Part shown: in pieces, positions 43,725-51,371 of the stretch
Layout of the letters: every line of letters starts with the position of its first letter
Position numbering within the stretch: the first letter of the stretch is position 1
Virus record (IMG/VR): IMGVR_UViG_3300050166_000025
Coordinates: 62,001-126,000 of that record
DNA length: 64,000 nucleotides
Source of the DNA: a virus
Direction: 5' to 3' (one strand)
Translations under genes and position numbers: made by a program
Notes under the pieces: model-generated
Told to the model about the DNA's origin: nothing
The model's database searches: none
The model's input: only the letters and a program-made list of their open reading frames with translations

Positions 43725-44177
43725 TTAGTCGTTATTCCAAACAATTACTTGATTCACTTCAATGCCAGCTCTTTTTAACAGATCAACGCCAGACATATCT
43801 CTATAGTCTTCACAGTAGAAGACTTCTTTTACGCCGGCCTGAATAATCAATTTAGCGCACTCAAAACATGGCAGCGTTGTAGTGTATAGAATAGAATCTT
43901 TACACGTCATTGTTGACTTTGCAAGTTTCATCAGCGCGTTTGATTCAGCATGTAATACTTCTCGCTTAGTGTGACAACCGCATGAGTCAGAGTGTTCATC
44001 CTTGTCCCATACCTCACACTCATTTTCAAAACCATGTGGTGTTCCATTATAACCGAAAGAAATAATCTGTTCGTCTTTAACAATCACACAGCCTACCTTT
44101 CTGCGTTCGGCATAACTAAGCTTTGCAACCTGGTATGCTATTTGCATGTAAATAATTTGTATAGGAATTCTGGGCAT
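43725..44177 (-). CDS. cd: dCMP deaminase
   Basis: 150 residues. Converts dCMP to dUMP, supplying dTMP synthesis, as in T4. The cytidine-deaminase zinc site is complete: His76-Ala-Glu78 (HAESNAL) and PCFEC with Cys104 and Cys107. The extra CGCHT-K-R loop (residues 66-72) is typical of T-even dCMP deaminases, which bind a second zinc there. The annotated start MPRIPIQIIY is followed by a second Met at residue 11 that could also serve. TATAAATA, the exact T4 late-promoter core, lies at 44193-44200 upstream. Confidence 0.92.
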   Translation of the reverse strand: MPRIPIQIIYMQIAYQVAKLSYAERRKVGCVIVKDEQIISFGYNGTPHGFENECEVWDKDEHSDSCGCHTKREVLHAESNALMKLAKSTMTCKDSILYTTTLPCFECAKLIIQAGVKEVFYCEDYRDMSGVDLLKRAGIEVNQVIVWNND

Positions 44178-44192
44178 ATAACTTAATTTAGT

Positions 44193-44200
44193 TATTTATA
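44193..44200 (-). promoter_or_regulatory. TATAAATA late-promoter core before dCMP deaminase
   Basis: Exact T4 late consensus TATAAATA, 15 nt before the ATG at 44177. The minus-strand context is GTATAAATAAC. Confidence 0.5.
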
Positions 44201-44232
44201 CAGATTATTATGGGATAGTTTCTAAAATAAAA

Positions 44233-44253
44233 AAGGGACCCATTGGGTCCCTT
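44233..44253 (-). terminator. rho-independent terminator after acidic internal-protein gene
   Basis: Stem AAGGGACCC/GGGTCCCTT with loop of 3, followed on the minus strand by a T-run. Ends the 45300-44277 pair. Confidence 0.8.
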
Positions 44254-44276
44254 AGTGTATTAAGTGGTTAAATTTA

Positions 44277-44747
44277 TTAAGCCTTAGCTGAAGGTTCTAG
44301 ATCTTCAGGAGCTTGTGGAGCCATGTTAGAATCCTTTGCTTCATCTATTTTCTTACAGAATGATTCTTTCATCGAGTTGCAAGCAGCTTCATACGCTTCT
44401 AACGCATACTCTTCTTTCATTTCTTTTAGAGTGTTAGCGCAATAGTTACCCATTAAAGAGGCAGCTTCGCACATATAAGATTCGATTGTATGCTCATCGT
44501 GCGCATCCTCTTCCCAAACCTTAGCCTCAGCCATCATCATCTCACAACATTCTTTTAATAGGTCAGATGCTGACTTCTTCTCTTCTTCTTTCGGCTCTTC
44601 TTTGATAGAGTCTGTTGGATTTTCAGCAGCCTCTTCTTTTTCCTCTTCGGGTTTAACTTCAGATTGTTGTTGAACCTTTGGTTCGTCTTCGTTTAATGCT
44701 GCCGCATTTTCTAAAACAAATTCGTTAAATGATTTTAATGTCTTCAT
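44277..44747 (-). CDS. acidic protein with capsid-targeting-like N-terminus (putative internal/scaffold-type protein)
   Basis: 156 residues. The N-terminus MKTLKSFNEFVLENAA has the pattern of T4 capsid-targeting sequences ending in Glu. Residues 20-65 are Glu/Lys/Pro low-complexity. Residues 65-145 form a Cys/Met/Glu/Ala-rich helix (KECCEMMMAEAKVWEEDAHD). T4 core and internal proteins are small, acidic and helical with this kind of N-terminus, so a prohead core or internal protein is likely. Follows 44752-45300 by 4 nt. A strong terminator lies just after the stop. Confidence 0.65.
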   Translation of the reverse strand: MKTLKSFNEFVLENAAALNEDEPKVQQQSEVKPEEEKEEAAENPTDSIKEEPKEEEKKSASDLLKECCEMMMAEAKVWEEDAHDEHTIESYMCEAASLMGNYCANTLKEMKEEYALEAYEAACNSMKESFCKKIDEAKDSNMAPQAPEDLEPSAKA

Positions 44748-44751
44748 CGTA

Positions 44752-45300
44752 TTAAAACTTTCCTGCTAATTTATCGTCAATTTTAAATGCTACATAATCA
44801 ACAGCTTCTTCATACTCAAAACCATCATCTGTTAGGTCAGCAATAACGCCAGAAATACCATCTAACATTTTCTTAAGATTTGACTGTGAAACAACACCTT
44901 CCATTCTTTTGATGGTTGCTTTATCCATTCCTTCGCTTACTTCTACAGCTTCTTCTCCTTCAACAACAACCTTAGCGATAACTTCTCCGTTAGCTGTTTT
45001 AGCTAAGTCTGCTTCTAATTCTTTAGAACCATCTTCAGCTCTGTCTTCGGCTTTAGCATATTTTTTTCCATCAGCATCAACTACCGGAGGAGTAACGTCC
45101 TTTGAATCATCTTTTAATTCATCAGCTTGAATGCCTGTTACGTCAGCAGCTTCATTAGTTTCTTGACCCTGAGATTGAACTACATCTGCTTCTTCAGCAT
45201 CATGTTCTTCTGGAGTTCCTTGATCTACAATGTCTTTTTCAATTTCTTCAGCTCTATCCATTTCTGTTACGAACTGCTCAAATGATTTTAAATTTGCCAT
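44752..45300 (-). CDS. acidic protein with capsid-targeting-like N-terminus (putative internal/core protein)
   Basis: 182 residues. MANLKSFEQFVTEMDRAEE resembles the capsid-targeting sequence, with the protease-type site after Glu13. Most of the protein is Asp/Glu/Ala-rich disorder with many AD-x-x-E words. The last 60 residues are a folded helical part (MEGVVSQSNLKKMLDGISGV, then FEYEEAVDYVAFKIDDKLAG). A paired core/internal protein with the next gene is likely. The pI must be very low. Confidence 0.62.
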   Translation of the reverse strand: MANLKSFEQFVTEMDRAEEIEKDIVDQGTPEEHDAEEADVVQSQGQETNEAADVTGIQADELKDDSKDVTPPVVDADGKKYAKAEDRAEDGSKELEADLAKTANGEVIAKVVVEGEEAVEVSEGMDKATIKRMEGVVSQSNLKKMLDGISGVIADLTDDGFEYEEAVDYVAFKIDDKLAGKF

Positions 45301-45344
45301 AATTATTTATTATTTTAATATGTTAGTAATTCTATATATCTAAT

Positions 45345-45743
45345 TTATTTGGATTTAGATTTTAAAATAAAAGATTCAAACGTCATTACAAATCTCTCGT
45401 TAGTCTCTTCTTTTTTAATCTGGTCCATAGTTTTCATAGCCCAATCAACTCCTTCATCTCCACCCCAAATTAACCAGGCCACATAGCCTCTGTCTTTCCA
45501 TGGAGTGTCTTTAAATTTAGGATCGATTGTTGAATTTTTTCTGTGTCTGTTAAATTGCGCCATTCTTGACACAACATCATAGGATAAGGCTTCTCCCTTT
45601 GCAAGTTGATTTGCTCGTTGCCAGCCTACTGGTGTTCCTGCGTCTACCTCTTCTCTGCCATATTTGTCTCTCCATTCAAGAGCCTTCTTAGCATTTTCGG
45701 TTGCCGCTTTAGGATAATCTGAAAATTTATCTGATTTATTCAT
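45345..45743 (-). CDS. phage protein with GW-RA-QLA / WGGD domain
   Basis: 132 residues. It carries a motif set known from many phage head proteins and protease C-termini: VGWQRANQLAKGEALSYDVV, then SRMAQFNRHRKN, then YVAWLIWGGDEGVDWAMK. Function unknown, though often linked to prohead proteins. The C-terminus (RFVMTFESFILKSKSK) looks like the capsid-targeting motif placed at the end of the protein instead of the start. AATATATA plus 4 nt precedes the ATG. Near two putative capsid-internal genes and the GATase-like gene. Confidence 0.6.
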   Translation of the reverse strand: MNKSDKFSDYPKAATENAKKALEWRDKYGREEVDAGTPVGWQRANQLAKGEALSYDVVSRMAQFNRHRKNSTIDPKFKDTPWKDRGYVAWLIWGGDEGVDWAMKTMDQIKKEETNERFVMTFESFILKSKSK

Positions 45744-45746
45744 AGC

Positions 45747-46481
45747 TTATATATTCAATAAAAAATCGATAGCGTTTGATAGCAGACCTCTCTCCTCAGT
45801 CGTCTTTTCAATGTGAGGACTCATCGCAATGATATTACCTTTGCCGTACGATGAAAAAACACCGGCTATCTTGCCAATAGAATAATTTTCGCCTGGTAAT
45901 TGCATAGGAACACCCTCTTTAAATTTTAATATGACGTTTATATTCTTATCTAATGATTCTCCTATTGGACCGCCATGATAATCTAATGTAACGCTATTCC
46001 TTGAAGTAGAAAAAATATCTTTTCCCGTCGGCGTTATTTCAAATTCTACTAAAACTTTGTCATCAGTCACTCTGTGCATTGGCATATATGCAGGTTCTGG
46101 CAGATTTGCGTTAGAACTTTTAACGTTAATCATTTTTAAGGACCAGTCATGTCCATAAGATATTAAGTGAAAGCCTGCGCAAACTGCTAATAGTTTGCCA
46201 CCAGATTTAACCCATTCCTTTAACTCTATCGTGCTCTGTTCTTTCATACCGAGTCTTTCCTGAAATGAATCTCCGCCCGGGATAATTAATAGGTCAAGTT
46301 TCTCAAAGTTTTTAAGTTCAAAAGAATCTGAATCTAATTTTACAGGTTCAACCCCTAAATATGTTTCAAAGAAATCATCCCACGCCGAAATAGTAGAGTC
46401 TACTACACCGTTATCATGGTATAAGCCTATTTTCAATTTTGAGTTGGCATTGAATTCCTCGAAAAGTTTAATCTTTTTCAT
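45747..46481 (-). CDS. class I glutamine amidotransferase-like protein with capsid-targeting-like N-terminus
   Basis: 244 residues. BPL_N/GATase1-like fold: LLIIPGGDSF (65-73), the nucleophile elbow AVCAGFHLIS with Cys101, and MSPHIEKT with His223 and Glu225, giving a complete Cys-His-Glu triad. Such proteins release ammonia from glutamine or act as amidases. The N-terminus KIKLFEEFNAN has the capsid-targeting-like hydrophobic/acidic pattern. AATATATA lies 5 nt before the ATG. It may be packaged and cooperate with the amidoligase and ATP-grasp proteins found elsewhere in the window; this is inference. Substrate unknown. Confidence 0.72.
   Translation of the reverse strand: MKKIKLFEEFNANSKLKIGLYHDNGVVDSTISAWDDFFETYLGVEPVKLDSDSFELKNFEKLDLLIIPGGDSFQERLGMKEQSTIELKEWVKSGGKLLAVCAGFHLISYGHDWSLKMINVKSSNANLPEPAYMPMHRVTDDKVLVEFEITPTGKDIFSTSRNSVTLDYHGGPIGESLDKNINVILKFKEGVPMQLPGENYSIGKIAGVFSSYGKGNIIAMSPHIEKTTEERGLLSNAIDFLLNI
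45748..45755 (-). promoter_or_regulatory. AATATATA box, 4 nt before WGGD-domain gene
   Basis: AATATATA-AGCT-ATG at 45743. It overlaps the 3' end of the GATase-like gene. Confidence 0.55.
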
Positions 46482-46486
46482 TACTT

Positions 46487-46494
46487 TATATATT
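46487..46494 (-). promoter_or_regulatory. AATATATA box, 5 nt before GATase-like gene
   Basis: AATATATA-AAGTA-ATG at 46481; one base longer spacing than the exact set. Confidence 0.5.
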
Positions 46495-46505
46495 GAAAAA
46501 AGAAA

Positions 46506-46524
46506 AGGACCTTAAAAAGGTCCT
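46506..46524 (-). terminator. rho-independent terminator after 78-residue gene
   Basis: Stem AGGACC/GGTCCT with 7-nt loop, then TTTCTTTTTT on the minus strand. Confidence 0.75.
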
Positions 46525-46553
46525 CTCTATATCAATCAAACAAACAATTATCT

Positions 46554-46790
46554 TTATGATTTTTTAGTTTCTTCGACAACCGGCTTAACGGTTGAGAATA
46601 AGTTATCAACTAAACTGATCAATGAATTTGCTTCTTCTACTTTACGAAGCTGTTCATCTAGAATATCGATAATACCGGGATGTTCTCCGACACCAACCGC
46701 GTTATTCATATAAACATCAATAGTAGCTAGAGCTTCTAGTTTTTGTGCTTCGTATCTGGCTCTAAGAGCATTGATTTTAAGTTGTGACAT
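46554..46790 (-). CDS. small helical hypothetical protein
   Basis: 78 residues. Two predicted helices (INALRARYEAQKLEALATID, then DEQLRKVEEANSLISLVDNL) separated by an HPGI turn, with a Lys-rich end. Looks like a coiled-coil adaptor or assembly factor. A strong hairpin terminator follows the stop at 46506-46524. No recognised family. Confidence 0.58.
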   Translation of the reverse strand: MSQLKINALRARYEAQKLEALATIDVYMNNAVGVGEHPGIIDILDEQLRKVEEANSLISLVDNLFSTVKPVVEETKKS

Positions 46791-46831
46791 ATCTTTTATT
46801 TTTATATAAATTAAATTAAAAATTGTTTCAA

Positions 46832-48244
46832 TTACATTTGAGATATTAGATCATCAATCTGTTTTAACTTGTCTAATAGTTCAGCTTTAGTTGTGCCGCC
46901 GCGCTCTTCAATGTACCACTTTGTAGTTAGTAGTGCCTCTAGAGAATATTTTTTGTCTGTGCCAACAACTGTCATTGTCGTTGGAGAATTCTTCAACTTG
47001 TTTAGGACAAATGTTAAGGCAAAGTCTACGCTCTTCTCATACATTCCTGAGTTGGCTTTAACGAATCTTGCAATAGATCTAATATCGTCGTAGATAGCTA
47101 GGCTATTATCAGGTCGGTTAACCATTGATTTCAGGATGACAGCTGCCGCTAAATTATTGTAGCCCTTATCGGTTAAAGCGGTTCCAATATACTGGGACTC
47201 AAAGGTTACCGTCTTGCCATAATTACCAATCCATCCCATATATAACCAGGTTGCTTTAATTTCATCTCTGTTTGGCAAGACTGTTGCTAGGGTTCCATTG
47301 TCTAGGCTTCTTCTTGCCGTATTACCTGCTAACCAGATTGGATCCATTACGCTTTCATATCGAGTATCCGATGGTTTTCCGTCTACTATCATATCGAAAG
47401 GGCCATATTTTCCACCTCGGTATCTAATTACATGTTGCATATAAGCACTGGACATCCATCTCATTGTGTTATATGACTCTTCAAAGTCATTTCCTCCATG
47501 CTCACCTGGATGTTTATCTGCTTCAGTGAGGGTATTAAAGACTATTCTCTTAAATCTTACAAAGTTAGCGTCTGTCGGGCTATCAAGATACATCTTATAA
47601 GCATTCTTGAATGACTCATCACCTTTTTTCATTAATTGAATTGGTCTGTCTGGCATCCAGTCTGTATTGTCTTCAATAGTAAACCAACCCGGAAGCTTCA
47701 TCGGCACTTTAATTTTCTTAAAGTCCCATGAATTGATCTGCTCTACGGTGTAAGCCGGATTCGTTAAACCAAGCTCAATAGCTAAAGCACTTTCAGTTGT
47801 GGTCTCAAAACCCGGTTGAAAGACATTTTGAGTTGAATTTCTAGGAGCGATAGCATCGGTTTTAGTTAAGCTCTTAATATAATTCATTACATCGGTAGAT
47901 TCCTTGACAGGAACGTGGTTTAGAGCTCGTTGAAAAACACGATTCATTGCCGGAATAGTATCGGAGTTATTAAACAATGCAATATCGAAACCGTCTCGCG
48001 AAATGTGGCAATTCATACATGCGTTACCGTTTGCATCCAAAGAATTAGCATACACCTGTTTTCCATCAATGATAGACTTCTCTAAATTGACAGATAAAAC
48101 TCGAGAATCTAATTGATCAGCCGGATTAGTGTTGTTAGTTTTCACTAGTTCCGGTTTAAAATCAACTACCGGTACGATTTCTTCCGGTTTTGAACACGCG
48201 GTTAAAATCGAGAGAGATGTTGCGAAGATTAATAATTTTTTCAT
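46832..48244 (-). CDS. lipoprotein with cytochrome c-type haem motif
   Basis: 470 residues. The start is a type II signal: MKKLLIFATSLSILTAC with the lipidated Cys17. Residues 60-130 form a cytochrome c-like domain: CMNCH at Cys76, Cys79, His80, and a C-terminal helix ending VMNYIKSL (about 119-126), typical of class I cytochrome c. Met100 or Met120 could be the distal ligand. The remaining 340 residues are helical, with no recognised family. The protein should be an envelope lipoprotein, periplasmic or surface. A phage-borne c-type cytochrome is unusual; roles could include entry exclusion or redox. Promoter-like 34-bp element at 48266-48299 lies just upstream. Signal and haem motif are clear; function is not. 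Confidence 0.78.
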   Translation of the reverse strand: MKKLLIFATSLSILTACSKPEEIVPVVDFKPELVKTNNTNPADQLDSRVLSVNLEKSIIDGKQVYANSLDANGNACMNCHISRDGFDIALFNNSDTIPAMNRVFQRALNHVPVKESTDVMNYIKSLTKTDAIAPRNSTQNVFQPGFETTTESALAIELGLTNPAYTVEQINSWDFKKIKVPMKLPGWFTIEDNTDWMPDRPIQLMKKGDESFKNAYKMYLDSPTDANFVRFKRIVFNTLTEADKHPGEHGGNDFEESYNTMRWMSSAYMQHVIRYRGGKYGPFDMIVDGKPSDTRYESVMDPIWLAGNTARRSLDNGTLATVLPNRDEIKATWLYMGWIGNYGKTVTFESQYIGTALTDKGYNNLAAAVILKSMVNRPDNSLAIYDDIRSIARFVKANSGMYEKSVDFALTFVLNKLKNSPTTMTVVGTDKKYSLEALLTTKWYIEERGGTTKAELLDKLKQIDDLISQM

Positions 48245-48265
48245 TGTTTGTTATTTTTATTGATA

Positions 48266-48299
48266 GGTAAATATAACAATAATTTCCGAAATAAAAAAA
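48266..48299 (-). promoter_or_regulatory. 34-bp promoter-like element, cytochrome-like lipoprotein gene
   Basis: T-run, then CGG, then GTTATATTTACC, total 34 bp, ending 21 nt before the ATG. TATATTTA resembles the Bacteroidota -7 box TAnnTTTG and the T-run lies at a -33-like distance. One of five copies with fixed spacing. Confidence 0.62.
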
Positions 48300-48316
48300 T
48301 ATTTTAAAGATTATTT

Positions 48317-49246
48317 TCAAACAAAACCATAATCTTTTGTATATTTAATTAGAGATCTCTCCTTAGCTTTAGCCTCCAGTTCAATGTCTAGATCTAGGCC
48401 GTAGGTGTTAATCTCTTCATATATATAGTCTGCATGTGCTCTAATAATTGAAGTTGCATCCTCGTGTAGTTTCTTAGAAGAGGAGTAGTGTGTTAGCTGA
48501 TTAACGTTTTCAGGCCATGTTTTAGCCGCAAGCTTAATGGCCTGCTCCTCACTTAAGTCTCCTGGATTGCATGAATGATGAAGATAGTCAAAGGTGATTG
48601 GTAATCTGGCACCGCCTAAGTGCATTCCGTCATACAAGTCCTGTACTGTATACTGAGCCGGCTTGTCATCATTCTCAATCACTAGTCTATTAGCTGCATT
48701 TTCTGGAAGTCGCTTGAAGTTTTCACAGAAGCGTTGTAAGGTAGTTACCTTATCGCCGTATGTGCCACCTATGTGAATATTAATCGCCGCATAAGGAGTG
48801 CGTGGTTGCCCTAAAAGATCCATGATTTCACCATGCTGTCGCAAGTCTTTAATTGCTTTTACGACAATCAGTTCCGATGGAGAGGCTAGAACATTATATG
48901 GACCTGGATGAAAGGTTAAGCGCTGCCCATACTCCTTGGCTAATTGACCCACCTTCTTGGCCTGAGCCTTAATCAGTTCGTAACCTGGCAAGTCTACTAT
49001 TTCATACTCTGACATCCATGGAAACATATCACTTGACATTCGGTACAGCGTAATGCCTCTGCGATGGTTCCATTCCAGGATTTGCTCCATATCGGTTAGG
49101 TTTTTAAGCGCTAGTTCCGACGCGTATGCAATACCTTTCAACAAGAAAGTCTTTTTAACCATTGACCGGTTACACGTTATTTTCTGGGTTTCCTGTAGAT
49201 CTAGGTTGATGCAGCAATAGCCTAGGGTTGAGCCTTTTCTTTTCAT
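48317..49246 (-). CDS. uvsE: UV DNA damage endonuclease UvsE/UvdE
   Basis: 309 residues from the ATG at 49246; a longer start at 49306 would overlap the upstream gene by 59 nt and add unrelated residues. UvdE enzymes nick 5' of UV photoproducts using a TIM barrel with metal ions. Seen: GYCCINLDLQ near the start, LYRMSSDMFPW, LTFHPGPYNVLASP, INIHIGGTYGDK, LVIENDDK, ITFDYLHHSCNP and QLTHYSSSK, in the usual order with the His/Glu/Asp metal ligands. T4 uses a different enzyme (DenV). TAA-T-ATG couples it to 49248-49670. Confidence 0.88.
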   Translation of the reverse strand: MKRKGSTLGYCCINLDLQETQKITCNRSMVKKTFLLKGIAYASELALKNLTDMEQILEWNHRRGITLYRMSSDMFPWMSEYEIVDLPGYELIKAQAKKVGQLAKEYGQRLTFHPGPYNVLASPSELIVVKAIKDLRQHGEIMDLLGQPRTPYAAINIHIGGTYGDKVTTLQRFCENFKRLPENAANRLVIENDDKPAQYTVQDLYDGMHLGGARLPITFDYLHHSCNPGDLSEEQAIKLAAKTWPENVNQLTHYSSSKKLHEDATSIIRAHADYIYEEINTYGLDLDIELEAKAKERSLIKYTKDYGFV

Positions 49247-49247
49247 A

Positions 49248-49670
49248 TTAATATTCTTTTTCAAATGTGTACCAGTGGTCAGCACTAGCGCACTCACGCA
49301 TAGCATCTGAGATTAAGCCGTTTAAATCTGTGCCAGATAGAGTGCTCATGAAATGGTCACCTAGAGCAATTGCATCTTTCGTCGCAGTATTATCTTCATT
49401 GTATGGCTCGATGCCAGCTTCACGTAGTGCTTGATTGACCGCACCTGAGACAGCTGATAATAAACGAGCAGCTACATCTTCGTTGTTTTGAAAGCGGCGG
49501 CCTTCATAGTAATCATCCTGTGGCCAGGTCTTCACTAATTCATTATATGAATAGCGTAATCTAAATACTGAAACTGCGTTCTCGATGAATGCTATGTGTT
49601 TACGAACTGAACCGTAATAGGAGATACCGTTGGCTTTGATAGACTTAGGATCGATTGTTAATATTGTCAT
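49248..49670 (-). CDS. hypothetical protein
   Basis: 140 residues, not recognised. Acidic, mainly helical, with Trp/Tyr-rich words (KTWPQDDYYEGRRFQNNEDV) and Ala-rich helix (LLSAVSGAVNQALREAG). No metal-binding or nucleotide motif. Coupled to uvsE through TAA-T-ATG, so probably early expressed; its upstream 34-bp promoter-like element is at 49694-49727. Confidence 0.6.
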   Translation of the reverse strand: MTILTIDPKSIKANGISYYGSVRKHIAFIENAVSVFRLRYSYNELVKTWPQDDYYEGRRFQNNEDVAARLLSAVSGAVNQALREAGIEPYNEDNTATKDAIALGDHFMSTLSGTDLNGLISDAMRECASADHWYTFEKEY

Positions 49671-49693
49671 ATTTGTTTGATTATTTAAGATAG

Positions 49694-49727
49694 GTAAATC
49701 TAACTATTTTTTCTGAATAAAAAAAAT
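49694..49727 (-). promoter_or_regulatory. 34-bp promoter-like element, 140-residue gene
   Basis: T8, then CAG in place of CGG, then GTTAGATTTACC; same 34-bp length. Drives the 140-residue protein and uvsE. Confidence 0.6.
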
Positions 49728-49743
49728 TATTTACTGATTATTT

Positions 49744-50319
49744 TTAAAATCTTTTCCAGTGCTTAAAGGCCAGCTGGATCTCTTCGTCGACTGGGCCTTT
49801 GTGTGATGTAGTTGGTTTTGGGTTGTAATTGATCCGGGTTTGCACGGGTTCTGGTTTAGGCTGCAGGATAACTTTAATCATTCTAATGATTTTATCTGCG
49901 TGTAAACGAGTGATGGTGCCGGCTTCCACTTTTGCGTTTAACCAACGTTCTGCTCTTGCCTGGCCTAAGCTTTCCCATAAATCTGTAGCACGCTTGCCTA
50001 TCTCCTCGATCTGTTCTGGAGTCACATATAACGAGTGAGTTGAAACGCTAGCGGTCAGCTTTACCTTTTCAGTAGAAGACTTGCCCATTCTTAAGCCTCG
50101 TAGTGTGCCAAAACCAGCACGACTTGATAGCTTATGAAACTCAGCCGCTACTTCAGGGTCTTTCACCACCTCAATAGTGTTACCGGTCTTATGGTTGATG
50201 ATAGGCACTGAGCTCCATCTTGATTCGGAGGTGCAGCTAACACAGTGCTCGGTGTTAGGAATAATCAGGAGGCGGGCTTCAGAGATAGATTGGCCACATG
50301 ATTTACAAGGTTTACTCAT
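49744..50319 (-). CDS. DksA/TraR-like zinc-finger protein
   Basis: 191 residues from the ATG at 50319. Longer in-frame starts would run through the terminator and promoter upstream. The four-cysteine finger Cys5-x2-Cys8 and Cys26-x2-Cys29 (CKSC...CVSC) is of the DksA/TraR type, which acts on RNA polymerase via the secondary channel. But DksA-type coiled-coil tips are not obvious; the rest is basic and helical (TDLWESLGQARAERWLNAKV). It may be a transcription or DNA-binding regulator. A 34-bp promoter-like element lies 15 nt upstream. Confidence 0.58.
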   Translation of the reverse strand: MSKPCKSCGQSISEARLLIIPNTEHCVSCTSESRWSSVPIINHKTGNTIEVVKDPEVAAEFHKLSSRAGFGTLRGLRMGKSSTEKVKLTASVSTHSLYVTPEQIEEIGKRATDLWESLGQARAERWLNAKVEAGTITRLHADKIIRMIKVILQPKPEPVQTRINYNPKPTTSHKGPVDEEIQLAFKHWKRF

Positions 50320-50333
50320 ATTCTTTTGATATA

Positions 50334-50367
50334 GGTAAATATAAACAAAAAACCCGAGACTAAAAAA
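50334..50367 (-). promoter_or_regulatory. 34-bp promoter-like element, DksA-like gene
   Basis: T6, CGG, then TTTATATTTACC. The T-run and CGG are supplied by the loop and 3' arm of the preceding terminator hairpin (50352-50375), so terminator and promoter share bases. Confidence 0.6.
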
Positions 50368-50405
50368 TCTCGGGTCATTTATTTTCAAAAAAAGTTTAAT
50401 TTATT
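50346..50405 (-). repeat. terminator-promoter intergenic repeat, copy 1
   Basis: About 60 bp nearly identical to 56852-56911: hairpin, then a CATTTATTTTCAAAAAAA tract and TTTAATTTATTT. One-base difference in the A-run and an extra G. Confidence 0.8.
50352..50375 (-). terminator. rho-independent terminator after membrane-protein gene
   Basis: Stem ACCCGAGA/TCTCGGGT, 8-nt loop, T-run on the minus strand. Copy of 56858-56881. Confidence 0.8.
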
Positions 50406-50742
50406 TCCAGAACAGCTGAACACATAAGAGTGTTACAGACAACCCTAATGAAATCAAGGTTTTGGTGTTTATTCCCTCATCCATCATAAACCAGGTTAAC
50501 AGGGCAAACACCACCATTCCTGCAGCAAAACCAATGAACCTTCCTGGCCATAAGGCTCCATAATAAGAGGCCAATTCCTTTGTGCCCAAGATAAAGGTAT
50601 AGGACACAATACTACCTCCGATCAATGCTACCCACCCTGGATTTCTATTAAATACCGGCCAGATGAATTGACCGTTGGTTTGAAACCAGACCAGTGACTG
50701 CCCAGCTGCGAGCAATAAGATGCCGTTAATTAGATTTTTCAA
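50401..50742 (-). CDS. small multi-pass membrane protein
   Basis: 113 residues with about four membrane spans (INGILLLAAGQSLVWF, VALIGGSIVSYTFILG, IGFAAGMVVFALLTWFMM, LISLGLSVTLLCVQLFW) and short loops. The layout resembles small Bacteroidota membrane proteins, but no family is recognised. Its start overlaps the RNase HII stop by 4 nt (ATGA), so it is cotranslated with rnhB. A hairpin terminator follows directly (50352-50375). Host-range or superinfection roles are possible but unsupported. Confidence 0.62.
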   Translation of the reverse strand: MKNLINGILLLAAGQSLVWFQTNGQFIWPVFNRNPGWVALIGGSIVSYTFILGTKELASYYGALWPGRFIGFAAGMVVFALLTWFMMDEGINTKTLISLGLSVTLLCVQLFWK

Positions 50743-51371
50743 AATAGTTCTGCTGTTTTTGTCACAATATGAGAGATGAAACTCATTCTGTGTTGTTCAC
50801 ATGGTCCATGCTCTTGAATGGCCTTGATGTGTTGCGCGGTACCATAGCCCTTATTTGAAGGCCAGCCATACTTTTTACCAGCTTCATACTCTCTCATCCA
50901 TTGGTCACGCTTTACCTTTGCAATAATCGAAGCCGCTGCAATCGAAGTATATTTGTTATCGCCGCCGACCACAGTCGTAAAGTTCTTGCCATTGTAGCCA
51001 TGAAACTGGTCTCCATCTACCAGGATAAAATCAAAGTCCGTTTGCTCTTCAACACCGCTTAGTGACAGCATCATACCATGTAAAGTGGCCTTCAAGATGT
51101 TCTGCTCCTCAATAATCTGGGGCTCTACGTGAACACAATACCAAGCAATAGCGTTCTCCATCACAATCTTATAGGCCTCTTCTTTCTGTTTCTCAGACAG
51201 GATTTTAGAGTCCTTAACTAACGGGTGTTGAAAGTCTGCCGGCATAATACAGGCTGCAACCGTAACCGGACCAGCCAATGCTCCTCGGCCTGCCTCATCA
51301 ACGCCAACCTCAATGATTGAAGTGTCCTGATTGTAATGTGATTTTAATAATACGTGTCTCGCTTGGTCCAT
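50739..51371 (-). CDS. rnhB: ribonuclease HII
   Basis: 210 residues. RNase HII removes RNA from RNA-DNA hybrids, including single ribonucleotides and replication primers. The family hallmarks are present: GVDEAGRGALAGPV with Asp25/Glu26, the FILVDGDQ strand (about Asp119), and AAASIIAKVKRDQWM, with GYGTAQHIKAI and HRMSFI at the end. T4 carries its own RNase H of a different family, so RNase HII here is a replacement. The start codon is inside a perfect 14-bp inverted repeat (51368-51405), which could hide the start in RNA. Confidence 0.92.
   Translation of the reverse strand: MDQARHVLLKSHYNQDTSIIEVGVDEAGRGALAGPVTVAACIMPADFQHPLVKDSKILSEKQKEEAYKIVMENAIAWYCVHVEPQIIEEQNILKATLHGMMLSLSGVEEQTDFDFILVDGDQFHGYNGKNFTTVVGGDNKYTSIAAASIIAKVKRDQWMREYEAGKKYGWPSNKGYGTAQHIKAIQEHGPCEQHRMSFISHIVTKTAELF

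Noticed and set aside
49247-49306. Longer ATG start for uvsE
   Set aside because: Overlaps the upstream gene by 59 nt and adds residues unlike UvdE; the TAA-T-ATG coupling supports 49246.
50320-50388. N-terminal extension of the DksA-like protein (MKINDPRFFSLGFF...)
   Set aside because: The same peptide would extend the gene at 56571. It is the translation of a repeated terminator-promoter element, not protein.
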